NCBI RefSeq assembly: GCF_014705615.1
Contig: NZ_JACXJA010000003.1
Location: 248,001 to 312,000, forward strand
Source: Paenibacillus oceani
GTDB taxonomy: Bacteria; Bacillota; Bacilli; Paenibacillales; NBRC-103111
Length of the DNA stretch: 64,000 nucleotides
Direction of reading: 5' to 3'
The notes under the pieces were generated by a model. It saw nothing but the letters and a program-made list of their open reading frames with translations, did not search any database and had not been told where the DNA came from. This document shows, piece by piece, positions 16,336 through 26,292 of the stretch (the stretch's first letter is position 1; every line of letters starts with the position of its first letter). The translations under genes and the position numbers were made by a program.

Positions 16336-18387
16336 ATGAACAAGGACAATCGGCCGGCAGCAGCCGGGATGGACAAGGCAATGAGCCGGCGCAAGCTGCT
16401 CGTCTCGATGGGAGCGGCCGGCGCGCTGGCCGCCGGATCGTGGATGTCGGGCGGCGTCGCGGAGGCCGCTTCGCGGGACAATGCGGCCGACTTGCTGGAG
16501 AGCGTGTTTGGCAGAGGCAACGTACCGGAGGGGCTGCTGACGAATGTGAACAGGAAGCTGGCGGAGCTGTTTCCGATGGTGAACGTCAAATGGTTCGGGG
16601 CGCTCGGCAACGGCGTCAAGGACGACACGCAGGCGATCCAGCAGGCGATCAATTTCGCGAATACGGCTGCGGAGAAGCCGATCGTTTTTTTTCCGGCGGG
16701 GACGTATATCGTGTCGCCTACGCGAACGACGCGGATCGTGCTGCACAGCGGCATCCGCCTGACGGGCAGCCACGCCGCGGTGATCCGGGTGAAGAACGAT
16801 GCCGGCGATTACGAGACGATCTTCGGGCCGGCGACGAACAATACGTATATCGAAAACGTGTCGATCAGCAACTTGACGATCGATCAGAACGCGAGCAACA
16901 ATACGACCTGCAACGTTACTGTCGCGGACAACGGCTCCAGACAATACGCCATTGCGATCTACCGGTTCCAGCACGTTATTGTAGACAATGTCCGCTTCGT
17001 CTCCATTTGCGGAATCAATGCCGTTACGCTTAATGGGGACGGCTCCAAGTTCGCGGTCGTACGCGACTGCTTCTTCCGGTTCGTGCGCGCCCGGGGCCAG
17101 GCCAACTATGACAATTCCGCCGTTTATTTCAATTGCGAAAACCACGCCGCGCTCGGCAACGTTTTCCTGGCGGAAATCGCCGAAAAAGCATATGGCGCGA
17201 TCGAGACGCACAACGGCCTGGCCGTCATTGCGAACAATGTGAGCGAAGGATACGTAACGGGCGTCAACGTCGTCAGCCAAAGCCAAAATACGGCCGTTAC
17301 GCGGGACAATTCGGACATTACCGTAACCGGCAATACATTCAGCAAAGCCGCGCACGGCGTCCGTCTCTGGTCGATAACCGACAAGACGCTGCACAATGTC
17401 AACATTACGAACAATACGATCTCGCTGGCCAACGCCGAGCATGCGGAGCGGGAATGCAGCGGCGTAAGCACCGTACTCGACCTGTCGCCGAACCGGGTGC
17501 TCGACGGCGATTACGACACGCTGCTCGTGGCGGGCAATACGATCAAGTTCCAGATGGAGCCGGTCCAGCGGGCGACGCTCATCGATTCGGTCAATTATGC
17601 GATCGGCATCACGCCTAGAGGCAATATGGCCAATGTGCTCGTCTCCCATAACGTGATTACGAACGCGCCGGTCGCCGGCATCAAGGTCGGGCTGCACAAT
17701 CAGCCGAACCGGTTCGTCAATATCGCGGTGCGCGACAATGTGATCGCGAACTCCGGCATATACCAGCACGGCATCCGCGATTATTGCGCCGCCGTATTCC
17801 TCGTCGGCAACCTGGAGCGGGTCAGTGTCGTCGGCAATCATATCTCCGACACGTTCGATACGATGCAGGGCCATCAGTCGTTTTATACGTTCGGTACGGC
17901 GATGAAGGAGGTGACGATCCGCGACAATACGGTCTGGAGCAAGCAGGGCGGCTATCGCTCCAGCATCCAGTCGCCCGGCATCGATACCGGGGACAAGCAT
18001 GTCATCCGTTACGTGGACAGCGTCCCTCTTACTTCGGAAAAACTTACGGTCGCCGCGGGCGATACGATCGTCCCGGACGGGCCGCCCGCTCCGGATTCGT
18101 TTTACGGGTACCGGGCGACGACCGGCGGTACGTTCGGGACGCTGACGGGAGTAACCGGCACGGTCGCTTCCGGCACAGCCGGCTTGACGGTGAACAATGC
18201 GAGCCTGCTGCGCGTCGGCGACGTGCTGGCGATCGCGGGCGCTCCGGCTTCGTACGAAATCGTGTACATCAAGGGATCGGTCGTAGTGCTGCGGACGCCG
18301 GTGCCGGTGTCGCTGACGAACGCGGCGGTTTCGTTCCATCCTCCGGCGCTGCTGCCCTTCGGCAAATACGAAGCGTTGCAGGCGTAA
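16336..18387 (+). CDS. Tat-exported right-handed beta-helix (pectate-lyase-3-like) protein, 683 aa
   Basis: Residues 1-50 hold a twin-arginine signal (MSRRKLLVSMG) ending in an AEAA cleavage site. The mature start carries NVKWFGALGNGVKDDTQAIQ, the N-terminal cap typical of pectate-lyase-3 and polygalacturonase-like beta-helices. Many NNT/DN-containing coils follow (residues about 170-540), each a turn of the helix with asparagine ladders. The last 130 residues form a smaller beta domain. ATG 16336 has AGGAGG nine bases upstream. Placed between a transport lipoprotein and an AraC sensor, it probably degrades or binds a polysaccharide outside the cell; the exact activity cannot be read from sequence. 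Confidence 0.82.
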   Translation: MNKDNRPAAAGMDKAMSRRKLLVSMGAAGALAAGSWMSGGVAEAASRDNAADLLESVFGRGNVPEGLLTNVNRKLAELFPMVNVKWFGALGNGVKDDTQAIQQAINFANTAAEKPIVFFPAGTYIVSPTRTTRIVLHSGIRLTGSHAAVIRVKNDAGDYETIFGPATNNTYIENVSISNLTIDQNASNNTTCNVTVADNGSRQYAIAIYRFQHVIVDNVRFVSICGINAVTLNGDGSKFAVVRDCFFRFVRARGQANYDNSAVYFNCENHAALGNVFLAEIAEKAYGAIETHNGLAVIANNVSEGYVTGVNVVSQSQNTAVTRDNSDITVTGNTFSKAAHGVRLWSITDKTLHNVNITNNTISLANAEHAERECSGVSTVLDLSPNRVLDGDYDTLLVAGNTIKFQMEPVQRATLIDSVNYAIGITPRGNMANVLVSHNVITNAPVAGIKVGLHNQPNRFVNIAVRDNVIANSGIYQHGIRDYCAAVFLVGNLERVSVVGNHISDTFDTMQGHQSFYTFGTAMKEVTIRDNTVWSKQGGYRSSIQSPGIDTGDKHVIRYVDSVPLTSEKLTVAAGDTIVPDGPPAPDSFYGYRATTGGTFGTLTGVTGTVASGTAGLTVNNASLLRVGDVLAIAGAPASYEIVYIKGSVVVLRTPVPVSLTNAAVSFHPPALLPFGKYEALQA

Positions 18388-18408
18388 CCGCGGATATATG
18401 TCATTTTT

Positions 18409-18439
18409 GCGAGCGCTCAGGCTGCGGCCTGGCGCTTGC
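18409..18439 (+). terminator. GC-rich hairpin after the beta-helix gene
   Basis: GCGAGCGC/GCGCTTGC and CAGGC/GCCTG stack into a long stem with a four-base loop. There is no T-run. A TATAAT at 18444-18449, probably the -10 for the regulator gene, follows at once, so the hairpin overlaps that promoter's upstream part. Confidence 0.45.
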
Positions 18440-18488
18440 GTGTTATAATGACAAGTAACAACCGTGTATCCGGAGGTCGTAAGCGCCC

Positions 18489-20768
18489 GTGAGAAAAAAG
18501 CGTTCATCCCGGTTTTTAGTTCGTCTGATCGCGTTCAGCCTGCTGCTCGTAACGGTGCCGGTCACCGTTATGGGGATATTTTCCTACTACAAGGCGTCGG
18601 ATATGCTGCAGCAGCGCGTCCGCGACAGCAACGGCCAGCTTCTTCTGCAGATTGAATCGAAGGTCGAACAGGTGCTGCGCATGACCGATGCGTCAGCCGT
18701 ACAATATACCGGGCTTCCGCTCGTAACCGAAGCGCTGGACGTCAGCTTGTCGCCGCACGATTTCAAAATCGTGAACAATCTGCTTACCGGCATGAACCAG
18801 CTGCAAGCTCACGAATGGGGCATTCACGATATCAAGCTGATCGACCTGAACCATAACTGGATGATCGACGCTGGAGGACTGTCGCGGTTCGACCGGTTGG
18901 CCGACCCATGGGCCGAGTATGCCGCCGACCCGCAGACGTCGTATTGGATCGACGAGGGAGAGCGGATTCGCCTGGTCAAAAAAATTCCGGTGTATGCCCA
19001 ATCACCGCAAGGGCTGCTTACGATCGCCATCCCCGTATACGAATTCGAGAAGCTGATCGGGCAGATCCGCTTCGGCGGCACGGTCCTGGTGCTCGACAAG
19101 AAGGGCAAGGTGCTGGCGGGAGGCGACCGGTCGGCGCACGGCCGGCCTTTCGAGACGCTCCCCTTCGGCCGCCTGCTGAGCCCGCTCGCCGGAGAGCAGG
19201 ACGAAGGCCACTATACGAGCGGCACGCCGGACGGCGAAGTCGAGGTGACGTACCGGACTTCGCCGTATAACGGCTGGACGTATATATCCGTAGTGCCGAT
19301 CGGCGAAATGTCGAGATTGTCGAAGCAGATCGGCTTGTTCACGGTGGCGCTTTGCGGTTCGGTGGCGCTGGCGGCGTTCGCGCTGGCGTATTGGGGCCTG
19401 GGGAAAATGTATTCCCCGATCCGCAGGCTCGTCCAGAGCGCCTCCGGACCGGCGGCCGGCGGACAGACGGAGGGAGCGGGGGCGGAGGACGAATGGGAGC
19501 TGATCGGCTCCAGGCTGTCCGGCTTGATGAGCGCCCAATCCGAGCTGTTTCAGCAGCTGCAGGGCCAGTCGAGGCAGTTGAAAGAATTTTTCGTGCTGAA
19601 GCTGCTCCAGAACGAGCCGGGACCGGACGAGCTTAAGGAGAAGCTCGCTTTGTTCGAGCATGCGCGGACGTGGACGTCGTATATTGTGCTCGTCCTGCAG
19701 ATCGATTCCTACGACCGTTCGCGATACGGAGACAACGACCGCGATCTGATCATGTTTGCGATTAACAATATGGTGACCGACCTCATACCGGCGAAAACGA
19801 GACTGCTGCCCGTCGTATCGGATCGTTCGCAGATTACGATCGTCGGCTGCGAAGCGGGCGACGAGGCGCTACTGAAGCGACAGACCTACGAGCTGGCGCT
19901 TGGCATTCAGCAGGAAGTGAAGCGTTACTTGCGTGTTAAGACGAGCATCGGCATCAGCCGCAGGCACGAGCAGCTCGGCTGCGCCCGGACCGCATTCAAG
20001 GAGGCGGCGGAGGCGCTCAAGTACCGGATGAAGCTTGGCGACGAGGCCGTGTTGTTTATCGAGGAAGCGGAGCCGGAACCGGACCGCAGGCTCCGCTTCA
20101 ACTATCCGGCGCAGCTGGAGCAGGCGGTCGTCGATGTGGTCAAGATGGCCGACCGGGAGCGGATCGGACCGGCGCTCGCCGAGTTCGGGAGGGCCGTGTT
20201 CGCCAACGACTGGACGCATCACGATTATTCCATGTCATACGTCAGGCTGCTGACCGAGCTGCTGCGCGTCGTGCAGGATGGCGGAGGGGCGGAGGCGGAG
20301 CGGCTGCCGGGTCCGGAAGGGCGCTCGCCGTTCCATGAGCTGCTTGGGCTGCGCACGGCGGCGGAGATCGAGCAATGGCTGCTGCAGGCCGTCATCGAGC
20401 CGGCCATCATAACGTTCGAACAGCAGCGCAAAACCCGCTACAGAAGCATCTCCCGCGAAGTGATCGCAATGATCGAGAACGAATGCGACATGGAGCTGAC
20501 GCTGGAGTCGTGCGCGAGCCGGATGAATTACAGCAGCAGCTATATCGCCAAAGTGTTCCGCCGCGAGACCGGAATGAGCTTCAGCGATTACGTCATGCAG
20601 GTCAGGCTGCAGACGGCGAAGCGCTGGCTCGCCGAGACGGAGATGAAAGTGGCGGAAATCGCCGACAAGCTGAAATACAACAGCTCGGCCAACTTTATCC
20701 GTTATTTCCGCAAAGCCGAAGGCGTAACGCCCGGACAATACCGGGAAGACTGCCGGTCGCGGAAGTGA
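18489..20768 (+). CDS. Membrane-bound AraC-family sensor regulator, 759 aa
   Basis: Residues about 10-35 and 285-310 are membrane helices bracketing an extracellular Cache-like sensor region. A linker follows, then a degenerate middle domain, and the last 100 residues form two helix-turn-helix motifs of AraC type (LTLESCASRMNYSSSYIAKVF and VAEIADKLKYNSSANFIRYF). Such one-component sensors are common in paenibacilli next to LplA/B/C-type transport genes and activate them when the sugar is outside. The GTG start has GGAGG eleven bases upstream. Regulation of the neighbouring module is an inference from position. Confidence 0.85.
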   Translation: MRKKRSSRFLVRLIAFSLLLVTVPVTVMGIFSYYKASDMLQQRVRDSNGQLLLQIESKVEQVLRMTDASAVQYTGLPLVTEALDVSLSPHDFKIVNNLLTGMNQLQAHEWGIHDIKLIDLNHNWMIDAGGLSRFDRLADPWAEYAADPQTSYWIDEGERIRLVKKIPVYAQSPQGLLTIAIPVYEFEKLIGQIRFGGTVLVLDKKGKVLAGGDRSAHGRPFETLPFGRLLSPLAGEQDEGHYTSGTPDGEVEVTYRTSPYNGWTYISVVPIGEMSRLSKQIGLFTVALCGSVALAAFALAYWGLGKMYSPIRRLVQSASGPAAGGQTEGAGAEDEWELIGSRLSGLMSAQSELFQQLQGQSRQLKEFFVLKLLQNEPGPDELKEKLALFEHARTWTSYIVLVLQIDSYDRSRYGDNDRDLIMFAINNMVTDLIPAKTRLLPVVSDRSQITIVGCEAGDEALLKRQTYELALGIQQEVKRYLRVKTSIGISRRHEQLGCARTAFKEAAEALKYRMKLGDEAVLFIEEAEPEPDRRLRFNYPAQLEQAVVDVVKMADRERIGPALAEFGRAVFANDWTHHDYSMSYVRLLTELLRVVQDGGGAEAERLPGPEGRSPFHELLGLRTAAEIEQWLLQAVIEPAIITFEQQRKTRYRSISREVIAMIENECDMELTLESCASRMNYSSSYIAKVFRRETGMSFSDYVMQVRLQTAKRWLAETEMKVAEIADKLKYNSSANFIRYFRKAEGVTPGQYREDCRSRK

Positions 20769-20782
20769 ACCGGCAAACAGAC

Positions 20783-20819
20783 AAAAGGAAGAGGGCGGTC
20801 GAAGGCTCTCTTCCTTTTT
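20783..20819. terminator. Terminator between convergent regulator and asnB genes
   Basis: AAAAGGAAGAG pairs with CTCTTCCTTTT around a 13-base loop. A- and T-rich flanks allow use from both directions. Confidence 0.8.
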
Positions 20820-20878
20820 CGTATGGCTGTTCTTTTGCGAATTCTGTTCCTTTCCTGCGCAGAAAGCTGCACCGGAAC

Positions 20879-22723
20879 TCAGCGGATCGACACCTTGTAT
20901 TCGCGCAGCCAGGCATCGATTTGGCTGATATAAGCGAACAGCTGCGGGCCGGACATCAATTGGCCGAACCAGGGCAGATCCATCGTCGCCGTCTCCGGAG
21001 CGGCCAGACGGCGGAGATGATCGGTGTCGAGAAACTGCAGCACAGGCGAGGAAGGGTCGTTCAAGATTTGCTGCACCCGGCTGCGGGTCGCCGCCAGGTA
21101 GTTCGGGTTGTGTGTTTTCGGATACGGGCTTTTTTTGCGGGTCAGCACGTCGTCGGGCAAGAGGCCTTTAAGCGCCTTGCGTAAAATCCCTTTCTCGCGG
21201 TCGCCCGCCGACTTGATTTCCCACGGGACGTTCCACATGTATTCCACCAGCCGGTGATCGCAGAAGGGGACGCGTACTTCGAGGCCGACAGCCATGCTCA
21301 TCCGGTCTTTGCGGTCGAGCAGAGTCGGCATGAACCGGGTAATATTCAAGTACGACATCTCTCTCATCCGGCGGGCCGTATCTTCCTCACCGGCGAGACG
21401 GGGCACTTCTTCGAGCGCCTGCCGGTACCGCTGATCCAAATAGTCGCGGGGCCGCAGCCAGTCGGCCGTTTCATCCGACAGCAGCCCGGTGCGGATGCCG
21501 GCGGACAGCGACCACGGGAACGTATCCGCATTGAGCGATTCCTCGCGGTGGAACCACGGATAACCGCCGAATATTTCGTCGGCGGCTTCGCCCGAGATGG
21601 CGACCGTCGCGCCTTTTTTGATCTCCCGGCAAAATAAATAAAGCGATCCGTCCACATCGGTCATCCCGGGCAGATCGCGCGCCCGAAGCGCATCCTCCAG
21701 CGACTCTACAAGCTCCGGCGTATCGAAGGTCACGTCATGGTGCCGGGTTCCCAGATGCCGGACCATCCGTTGAATCCACGGGGCGTCGGAGTTCGGCTGG
21801 AATACATTTGCCTTGAAATGTTTGTCGTTGTCGACATAATCGACCGAATACGTGTCCACGATCCCTTGACCGGTCCGGTTATAATACTCGGCAGCGATCG
21901 CCGTCAAGGCGCTGGAGTCGAGACCGCCGGACAGGAGCGTGCATACCGGCACATCGGATATAAGCTGACGCTCCACCGTGTCGATCAGCAGTTCGCGAAT
22001 GTGCGAGGCTGTCGTCTCGACATCTTCCCCGTGAGGTTTGCTCTCCAGCTTCCAGTACGTTCTGGCCGAGATGCCGCTGCGCTCCACAGTCATGCACTGG
22101 CCGGGCTTCAGCTCCGCCATATGTTTGTAGATGCCGTGTCCGGGCGTTCGCGCCGGGCCGATGATGAACAGCTCCGCGAGCCCTTCGCGGTCGACCTCCG
22201 CGGGGAAATCGGGGTGCGCAAGAATCGCCTTGGGCTCCGAGCCGAACAGCAGCATACCATCCCGCACGGCGTAAAAAAGCGGCTTCACGCCGAGCCGGTC
22301 CCGGGCCAGAAAAAGCGTCTGTTCCGTATCGTTCCATACGGCGAAGGCGAAAATGCCGTTCAGCCGGTCCAGGCACGCGCGCCCCCATTCGATGTACGAC
22401 ACCAGCAGCACTTCCGTATCGCAGTTCGTCGAGAATAAGTAGCCCCGCTGTTCCAGCTCTTTGCGAAGCTCGATCGCATTGTAGAGCTCCCCGTTATATA
22501 CGATCGTATAGCCGGTGTCCCCTCTCGTCCGGGTCATCGGCTGGGCGCCGTTCTCCGGGTCCATCACGCTTAATCTGCGGTGTCCGAGCGCGCAATGCCG
22601 GGAAAGCCACGTGCCGGACGCATCCGGACCGCGAAGTGCCATCGTTTCCGTCATATTTACGAGCACGGACGGAAATTGGGTCAAGTCTTTACGCCAGTCG
22701 ATCCATCCCGTTATTCCGCACAT
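20879..22723 (-). CDS. asnB: Asparagine synthetase (glutamine-hydrolysing), AsnO/AsnB type, 612 aa
   Basis: The start MCGITGWID exposes the catalytic Cys2 of class II glutamine amidotransferases, so the ATG two codons inside the longest frame is chosen; it also has AGAGG ten bases upstream. The C-terminal synthetase domain has the PP-loop LLSGGLDSSAL that adenylates aspartate. Length is close to B. subtilis AsnO (614). It converts aspartate, glutamine and ATP to asparagine. The gene stands alone, convergent with the AraC regulator. Bacilli carry several paralogues, so whether it serves vegetative supply, sporulation (AsnO) or envelope amidation (AsnB-like) is open. Confidence 0.9.
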   Translation of the reverse strand: MCGITGWIDWRKDLTQFPSVLVNMTETMALRGPDASGTWLSRHCALGHRRLSVMDPENGAQPMTRTRGDTGYTIVYNGELYNAIELRKELEQRGYLFSTNCDTEVLLVSYIEWGRACLDRLNGIFAFAVWNDTEQTLFLARDRLGVKPLFYAVRDGMLLFGSEPKAILAHPDFPAEVDREGLAELFIIGPARTPGHGIYKHMAELKPGQCMTVERSGISARTYWKLESKPHGEDVETTASHIRELLIDTVERQLISDVPVCTLLSGGLDSSALTAIAAEYYNRTGQGIVDTYSVDYVDNDKHFKANVFQPNSDAPWIQRMVRHLGTRHHDVTFDTPELVESLEDALRARDLPGMTDVDGSLYLFCREIKKGATVAISGEAADEIFGGYPWFHREESLNADTFPWSLSAGIRTGLLSDETADWLRPRDYLDQRYRQALEEVPRLAGEEDTARRMREMSYLNITRFMPTLLDRKDRMSMAVGLEVRVPFCDHRLVEYMWNVPWEIKSAGDREKGILRKALKGLLPDDVLTRKKSPYPKTHNPNYLAATRSRVQQILNDPSSPVLQFLDTDHLRRLAAPETATMDLPWFGQLMSGPQLFAYISQIDAWLREYKVSIR

Positions 22724-22959
22724 GTCCATTCATCCTCTCGCCGCTAAGGTGTGAAACTGCCGATTTCCAAAGAAAAACGTCTTGCGACGCCGAATCAGGG
22801 AGAAAAGGCCCAAAACGATACTAACAACGTATGCGGCAGCCGGGTGTTTCATGTCTGTCCATCTAACATTACTAAGCCGCTGCGCTAACCGTGAAAACAA
22901 ATACGAGCTTCTTGCAGAAAATGTCCAATTTGATGTTGGGTTTCTTGAAATTGGAGCAC

Positions 22960-22988
22960 AATAGGGGAAGCGTGCAGCACGCCCTATT
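22960..22988 (+). promoter_or_regulatory. Perfect two-part hairpin in the leader of the RND exporter gene
   Basis: AATAGGG (22960-22966) pairs with CCCTATT (22982-22988), and inside it GCGTGC pairs with GCACGC. It ends ten bases before the AAGGAG ribosome binding site. It may be an operator or a leader stem; the T-run needed for a terminator is absent. Confidence 0.45.
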
Positions 22989-23013
22989 CCGATAAGACAA
23001 GGAGCGTATTCCG

Positions 23014-26000
23014 TTGAAAAGTATAATCCGATTTTCGCTTGGCAATAAATTTGCCATCCTGATCCTGACGCTGATCGTAACGGCGGCCGGCTTGTACGCC
23101 GGATTAACGATGAAGAAAGAGACGATCCCGGACATCGAGGTCCCGGTATTAACCGTTACCGGCATCTATCCCGGAGCGGCGCCGCAGGAAGTGGCGGACA
23201 AGCTGGCCAAGCCGCTGGAGCTTCGAATCCGGGCGCTGGCCGGCGTAGGCACCGTAAGCTCGACATCGATGGAGAATGCGGCGTCGGTCATGATCGAGTA
23301 CGGCTATGACAAAAATATGAAGGAAGCCGAGGACGAATTGCGCCGGGTGCTGGCCGATTTCGTCAAGCCCGAAGGGGTGCAGGATATACGCGTCTCGAAA
23401 ATCAGCATCAACGATTTTCCCGTCATCTCGCTGAGCGTATCGGGCAAAACGAAGCAGCTCGAGGAAGTGACCCGGCTCGTTCAGGACGAGCTGCGGCCGA
23501 TGCTGGAAGGGATCGACGGGGCGGGCAGCGTCAGCATATCCGGACAGTATGTGCAGGAAGTGGAGCTGACGTTCGACCGCGCCAAAATGGCGGAGCTGGG
23601 AATCGGCGAAGAGACGGTCAAAGCGATCGTACAAGGATCGGCGATTCAAGTGCCGCTTGGTTTATTCGAGATGGAGAACGCCGAAAAAACGGTTGTCGTG
23701 GACGGCAATATCCGCACCCTGGACGATCTGCGCAATCTCAGCATCCCGGTCCTTCCATCCGCCGCCGGTTCAACTGCAGGAGCCGCAGCGATGCCCGGAG
23801 CGGCCGCTGCTCCCGGTACGGCCGTTGCCCCCGGAGCCCCGCAGCAGCCGAACGCCGCTTCGGGTGCCGGCATAACTCCGGGCGGGGCAGCCGGAGCGCC
23901 GGCTACAGCAGGCCTTCCGACCGTGAAGCTGGCGGACATCGCGGACGTCAAGCTGGTCGGCAAGGCGGAGTCGATCTCCCGCACGAACGGCAGCGAATCG
24001 GTCGGCATTAGCGTGACGAAGGCGCCTGCCGCCAACACGGTGGACGTCGTGAACGGCGTGAAGGAGAAGGCCAGACAGTTCGAGGAGCAATTCCCCGGCA
24101 TGGAGACGCTTGTTTTGATGGATCAGGGGCAGCCGATTGAGGAATCGGTCAGCACGATGCTGGACAAGGCGATGTTCGGCGCGTTATTCGCGGTCATCGT
24201 TATTTTGCTGTTTCTGCGCAATATCCGGACGACGCTAATATCCGTCGTCTCCATTCCGCTGTCGCTGCTTATCGCGCTGGTCGTCCTGAAGCAGATGAAT
24301 ATTACGCTCAACATTATGACGCTCGGCGCCATGACGGTGGCGATCGGGCGGGTCGTCGACGATTCGATCGTCGTTATCGAGAACAACTACAGACGGATGG
24401 GCCTCAGTACGGAGAAGCTGTCGGGCAAGGCGCTCGTACTGGATGCGACCCGCGAGATGTTCGTCCCGATCTTGTCGTCAACGCTCGTCACGATTGCCGT
24501 ATTCCTGCCGCTCGGCGCCGTCAGCGGACCGGTCGGCCAGCTGTTCCTGCCGTTTGCCTTGACGATGGTTTTTGCGCTGCTGGCGTCGCTGCTCGTCGCC
24601 ATTACGGTCGTGCCCGCTCTTGCCCACTTCATGTTCCGCAGCGGGCTGAAAGGCAAGGCAGGGCATGAAGACAAACCGGGAGCGATCGCCCGCTTTTACC
24701 GACATGTGCTGCAAGGCTCGCTAAACCGCAAAGCGCTAGTGTTTATCGCGGCGGTTCTGCTGCTCGCCCTCAGCCTAGGACTGACCGGACTCGTCGGCGT
24801 CAGCTTCCTCCCGGAGGAGGAACAGAAATATGCGATGGTGACCTATAATCCGGGACCGGGCCAGCGGATCGCGGACGTGGAGGAAACGGCGCTTGAAGCG
24901 GAGAAGCGGATCCTCGGCCGCAGCGGTGTGACGAACTTGCAATATTCGGTCGGCGGCCAGACGCCGATGAGTTTCGGGCCGAGCAAATCCGCCTTATTTT
25001 ACGTGCAGTACGAGAGCTCGACAAAAAACTTTACAGAAGAGAAGGAGGCGCTCGTCGCCGATTTGCAGAAGCTGGACGCAGCCGGCAAATGGGGTCAGAT
25101 GGATTTTGGCGGAGGGTTCGGCGGCAGCAAGCTCAGCCTTACCGTATTCGGCAATTCGCCCGAGGAGATCAAGCCGGCCGTCGACCGGGTGATCGCGGCT
25201 CTACAGGCGGAAGGCTCGTTCGAGAAAGTCGAGTCCAGCCTGTCCAAATCGTATGAGCAGTACACGGTATTAGCCGATTCGAGCAAGCTGGCCAAGCTCG
25301 GTCTGACCGCCGGACAAATCGCGATGAGGCTGAGTCCGGTCCGCACCCGTCCGGTATTGACCGAGGTGGAGGCGGACGGCAAGCCGTACAACGTCTACGT
25401 GAACGCAGAGCAGAACGAGCCGGCGGGCTTGGCCGACATCGAGAATACGACCCTGACGTCTCCCCTCGGATCGGCTGTGCCGATCAAAGACGTCGCCACG
25501 ATTGAGAAAGGCTCGTCGCCCAATACGATTACGCACAAAAACGGGCGGCTGTACGCGGACGTAACGGCGGACATTACCGTCAAGGACGTCGGCAAAGCGT
25601 CAGCCGCCGCACAATCCGCGATCGACGCGCTCGGCCTGCCGTCCGGCATCGCGGTGGAATTCGGCGGCGTAACCGAGCAGATCACCGAGACGTTTACCCA
25701 GCTCGGCCTCGCGATGGCCGCAGCGGTAGCGATCGTTTATTTGCTGCTCGTCATTACGTTCGGCGGAGCATTGACTCCGTTTGCGATTTTATTCTCGCTG
25801 CCGTTCACCGTAATCGGGGGCTTGGCCGCTCTGTACATCGCCGGCGAGACGATCAGCGCCTCTGCGATGATGGGCGCGCTCATGCTGATCGGCATCGTCG
25901 TCACGAACGCCATCGTATTGCTGGACCGCGTCCTGCATAAGGAGCGGGAGGGGCTGAGCGTACGCGAAGCGCTGCTCGAAGCGGGGACGACCCGTCTCAG

Positions 26001-26223
26001 ACCGATTCTGATGACGGCGCTTGCGACCGTAGGCGCGCTGTTGCCGCTGGCGCTCGGCTTCGAGAGTACGAGCGGCAGCCTGATCTCCAAGGGGCTGGGC
26101 GTTACCGTAATCGGAGGGCTGATCAGCTCGACGCTGCTGACGCTTGTGATCGTGCCGATCGTGTACGAGTTTCTGGCCAAGTTCCGCCGGAAGACGGTTC
26201 ATAACGAGCCGAATTGGGAATAA
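23014..26223 (+). CDS. RND-family efflux transporter permease (SwrC/AcrB-like), 1069 aa
   Basis: Two repeats of one plus five membrane helices separated by large extracytoplasmic domains define the HAE/AcrB superfamily. The N terminus (SIIRFSLGNKFAILILTLIV), the GRVVDDSIVVIENNYR stretch in TM4 with its proton-relay aspartates and FALLASLLVAITVVPAL are visible. The relatives in bacilli (SwrC/YerP) export surfactin-like lipopeptides and drugs without an outer-membrane channel. The start is TTG 23014, nine bases after AAGGAG. An unusual Ala/Gly/Pro-rich insert occupies residues 249-300. No membrane-fusion partner or regulator gene is adjacent. Confidence 0.9.
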   Translation: MKSIIRFSLGNKFAILILTLIVTAAGLYAGLTMKKETIPDIEVPVLTVTGIYPGAAPQEVADKLAKPLELRIRALAGVGTVSSTSMENAASVMIEYGYDKNMKEAEDELRRVLADFVKPEGVQDIRVSKISINDFPVISLSVSGKTKQLEEVTRLVQDELRPMLEGIDGAGSVSISGQYVQEVELTFDRAKMAELGIGEETVKAIVQGSAIQVPLGLFEMENAEKTVVVDGNIRTLDDLRNLSIPVLPSAAGSTAGAAAMPGAAAAPGTAVAPGAPQQPNAASGAGITPGGAAGAPATAGLPTVKLADIADVKLVGKAESISRTNGSESVGISVTKAPAANTVDVVNGVKEKARQFEEQFPGMETLVLMDQGQPIEESVSTMLDKAMFGALFAVIVILLFLRNIRTTLISVVSIPLSLLIALVVLKQMNITLNIMTLGAMTVAIGRVVDDSIVVIENNYRRMGLSTEKLSGKALVLDATREMFVPILSSTLVTIAVFLPLGAVSGPVGQLFLPFALTMVFALLASLLVAITVVPALAHFMFRSGLKGKAGHEDKPGAIARFYRHVLQGSLNRKALVFIAAVLLLALSLGLTGLVGVSFLPEEEQKYAMVTYNPGPGQRIADVEETALEAEKRILGRSGVTNLQYSVGGQTPMSFGPSKSALFYVQYESSTKNFTEEKEALVADLQKLDAAGKWGQMDFGGGFGGSKLSLTVFGNSPEEIKPAVDRVIAALQAEGSFEKVESSLSKSYEQYTVLADSSKLAKLGLTAGQIAMRLSPVRTRPVLTEVEADGKPYNVYVNAEQNEPAGLADIENTTLTSPLGSAVPIKDVATIEKGSSPNTITHKNGRLYADVTADITVKDVGKASAAAQSAIDALGLPSGIAVEFGGVTEQITETFTQLGLAMAAAVAIVYLLLVITFGGALTPFAILFSLPFTVIGGLAALYIAGETISASAMMGALMLIGIVVTNAIVLLDRVLHKEREGLSVREALLEAGTTRLRPILMTALATVGALLPLALGFESTSGSLISKGLGVTVIGGLISSTLLTLVIVPIVYEFLAKFRRKTVHNEPNWE

Positions 26224-26236
26224 AACGACAAAATTC

Positions 26237-26254
26237 GACATGAACATTCATGTC
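26237..26254. promoter_or_regulatory. Perfect 8-bp palindrome GACATGAA-CA-TTCATGTC
   Basis: The 18-bp near-continuous palindrome lies 14 bases after the RND gene stop and about 100 bases before the remnant lipoprotein start. Size and symmetry suit a TetR-type operator. It could also be the stem of a weak hairpin. Confidence 0.45.
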
Positions 26255-26292
26255 TCGTTCATAATTTAGCTACTACACTAGATATAGGGCAA

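Noticed and set aside
16270-18507. 745-codon open frame antisense to the beta-helix gene
   Set aside because: It mirrors the GC-rich third positions of the sense gene; its translation is arginine/aspartate-rich without domains, and the sense gene has signal peptide, motifs and ribosome binding site.
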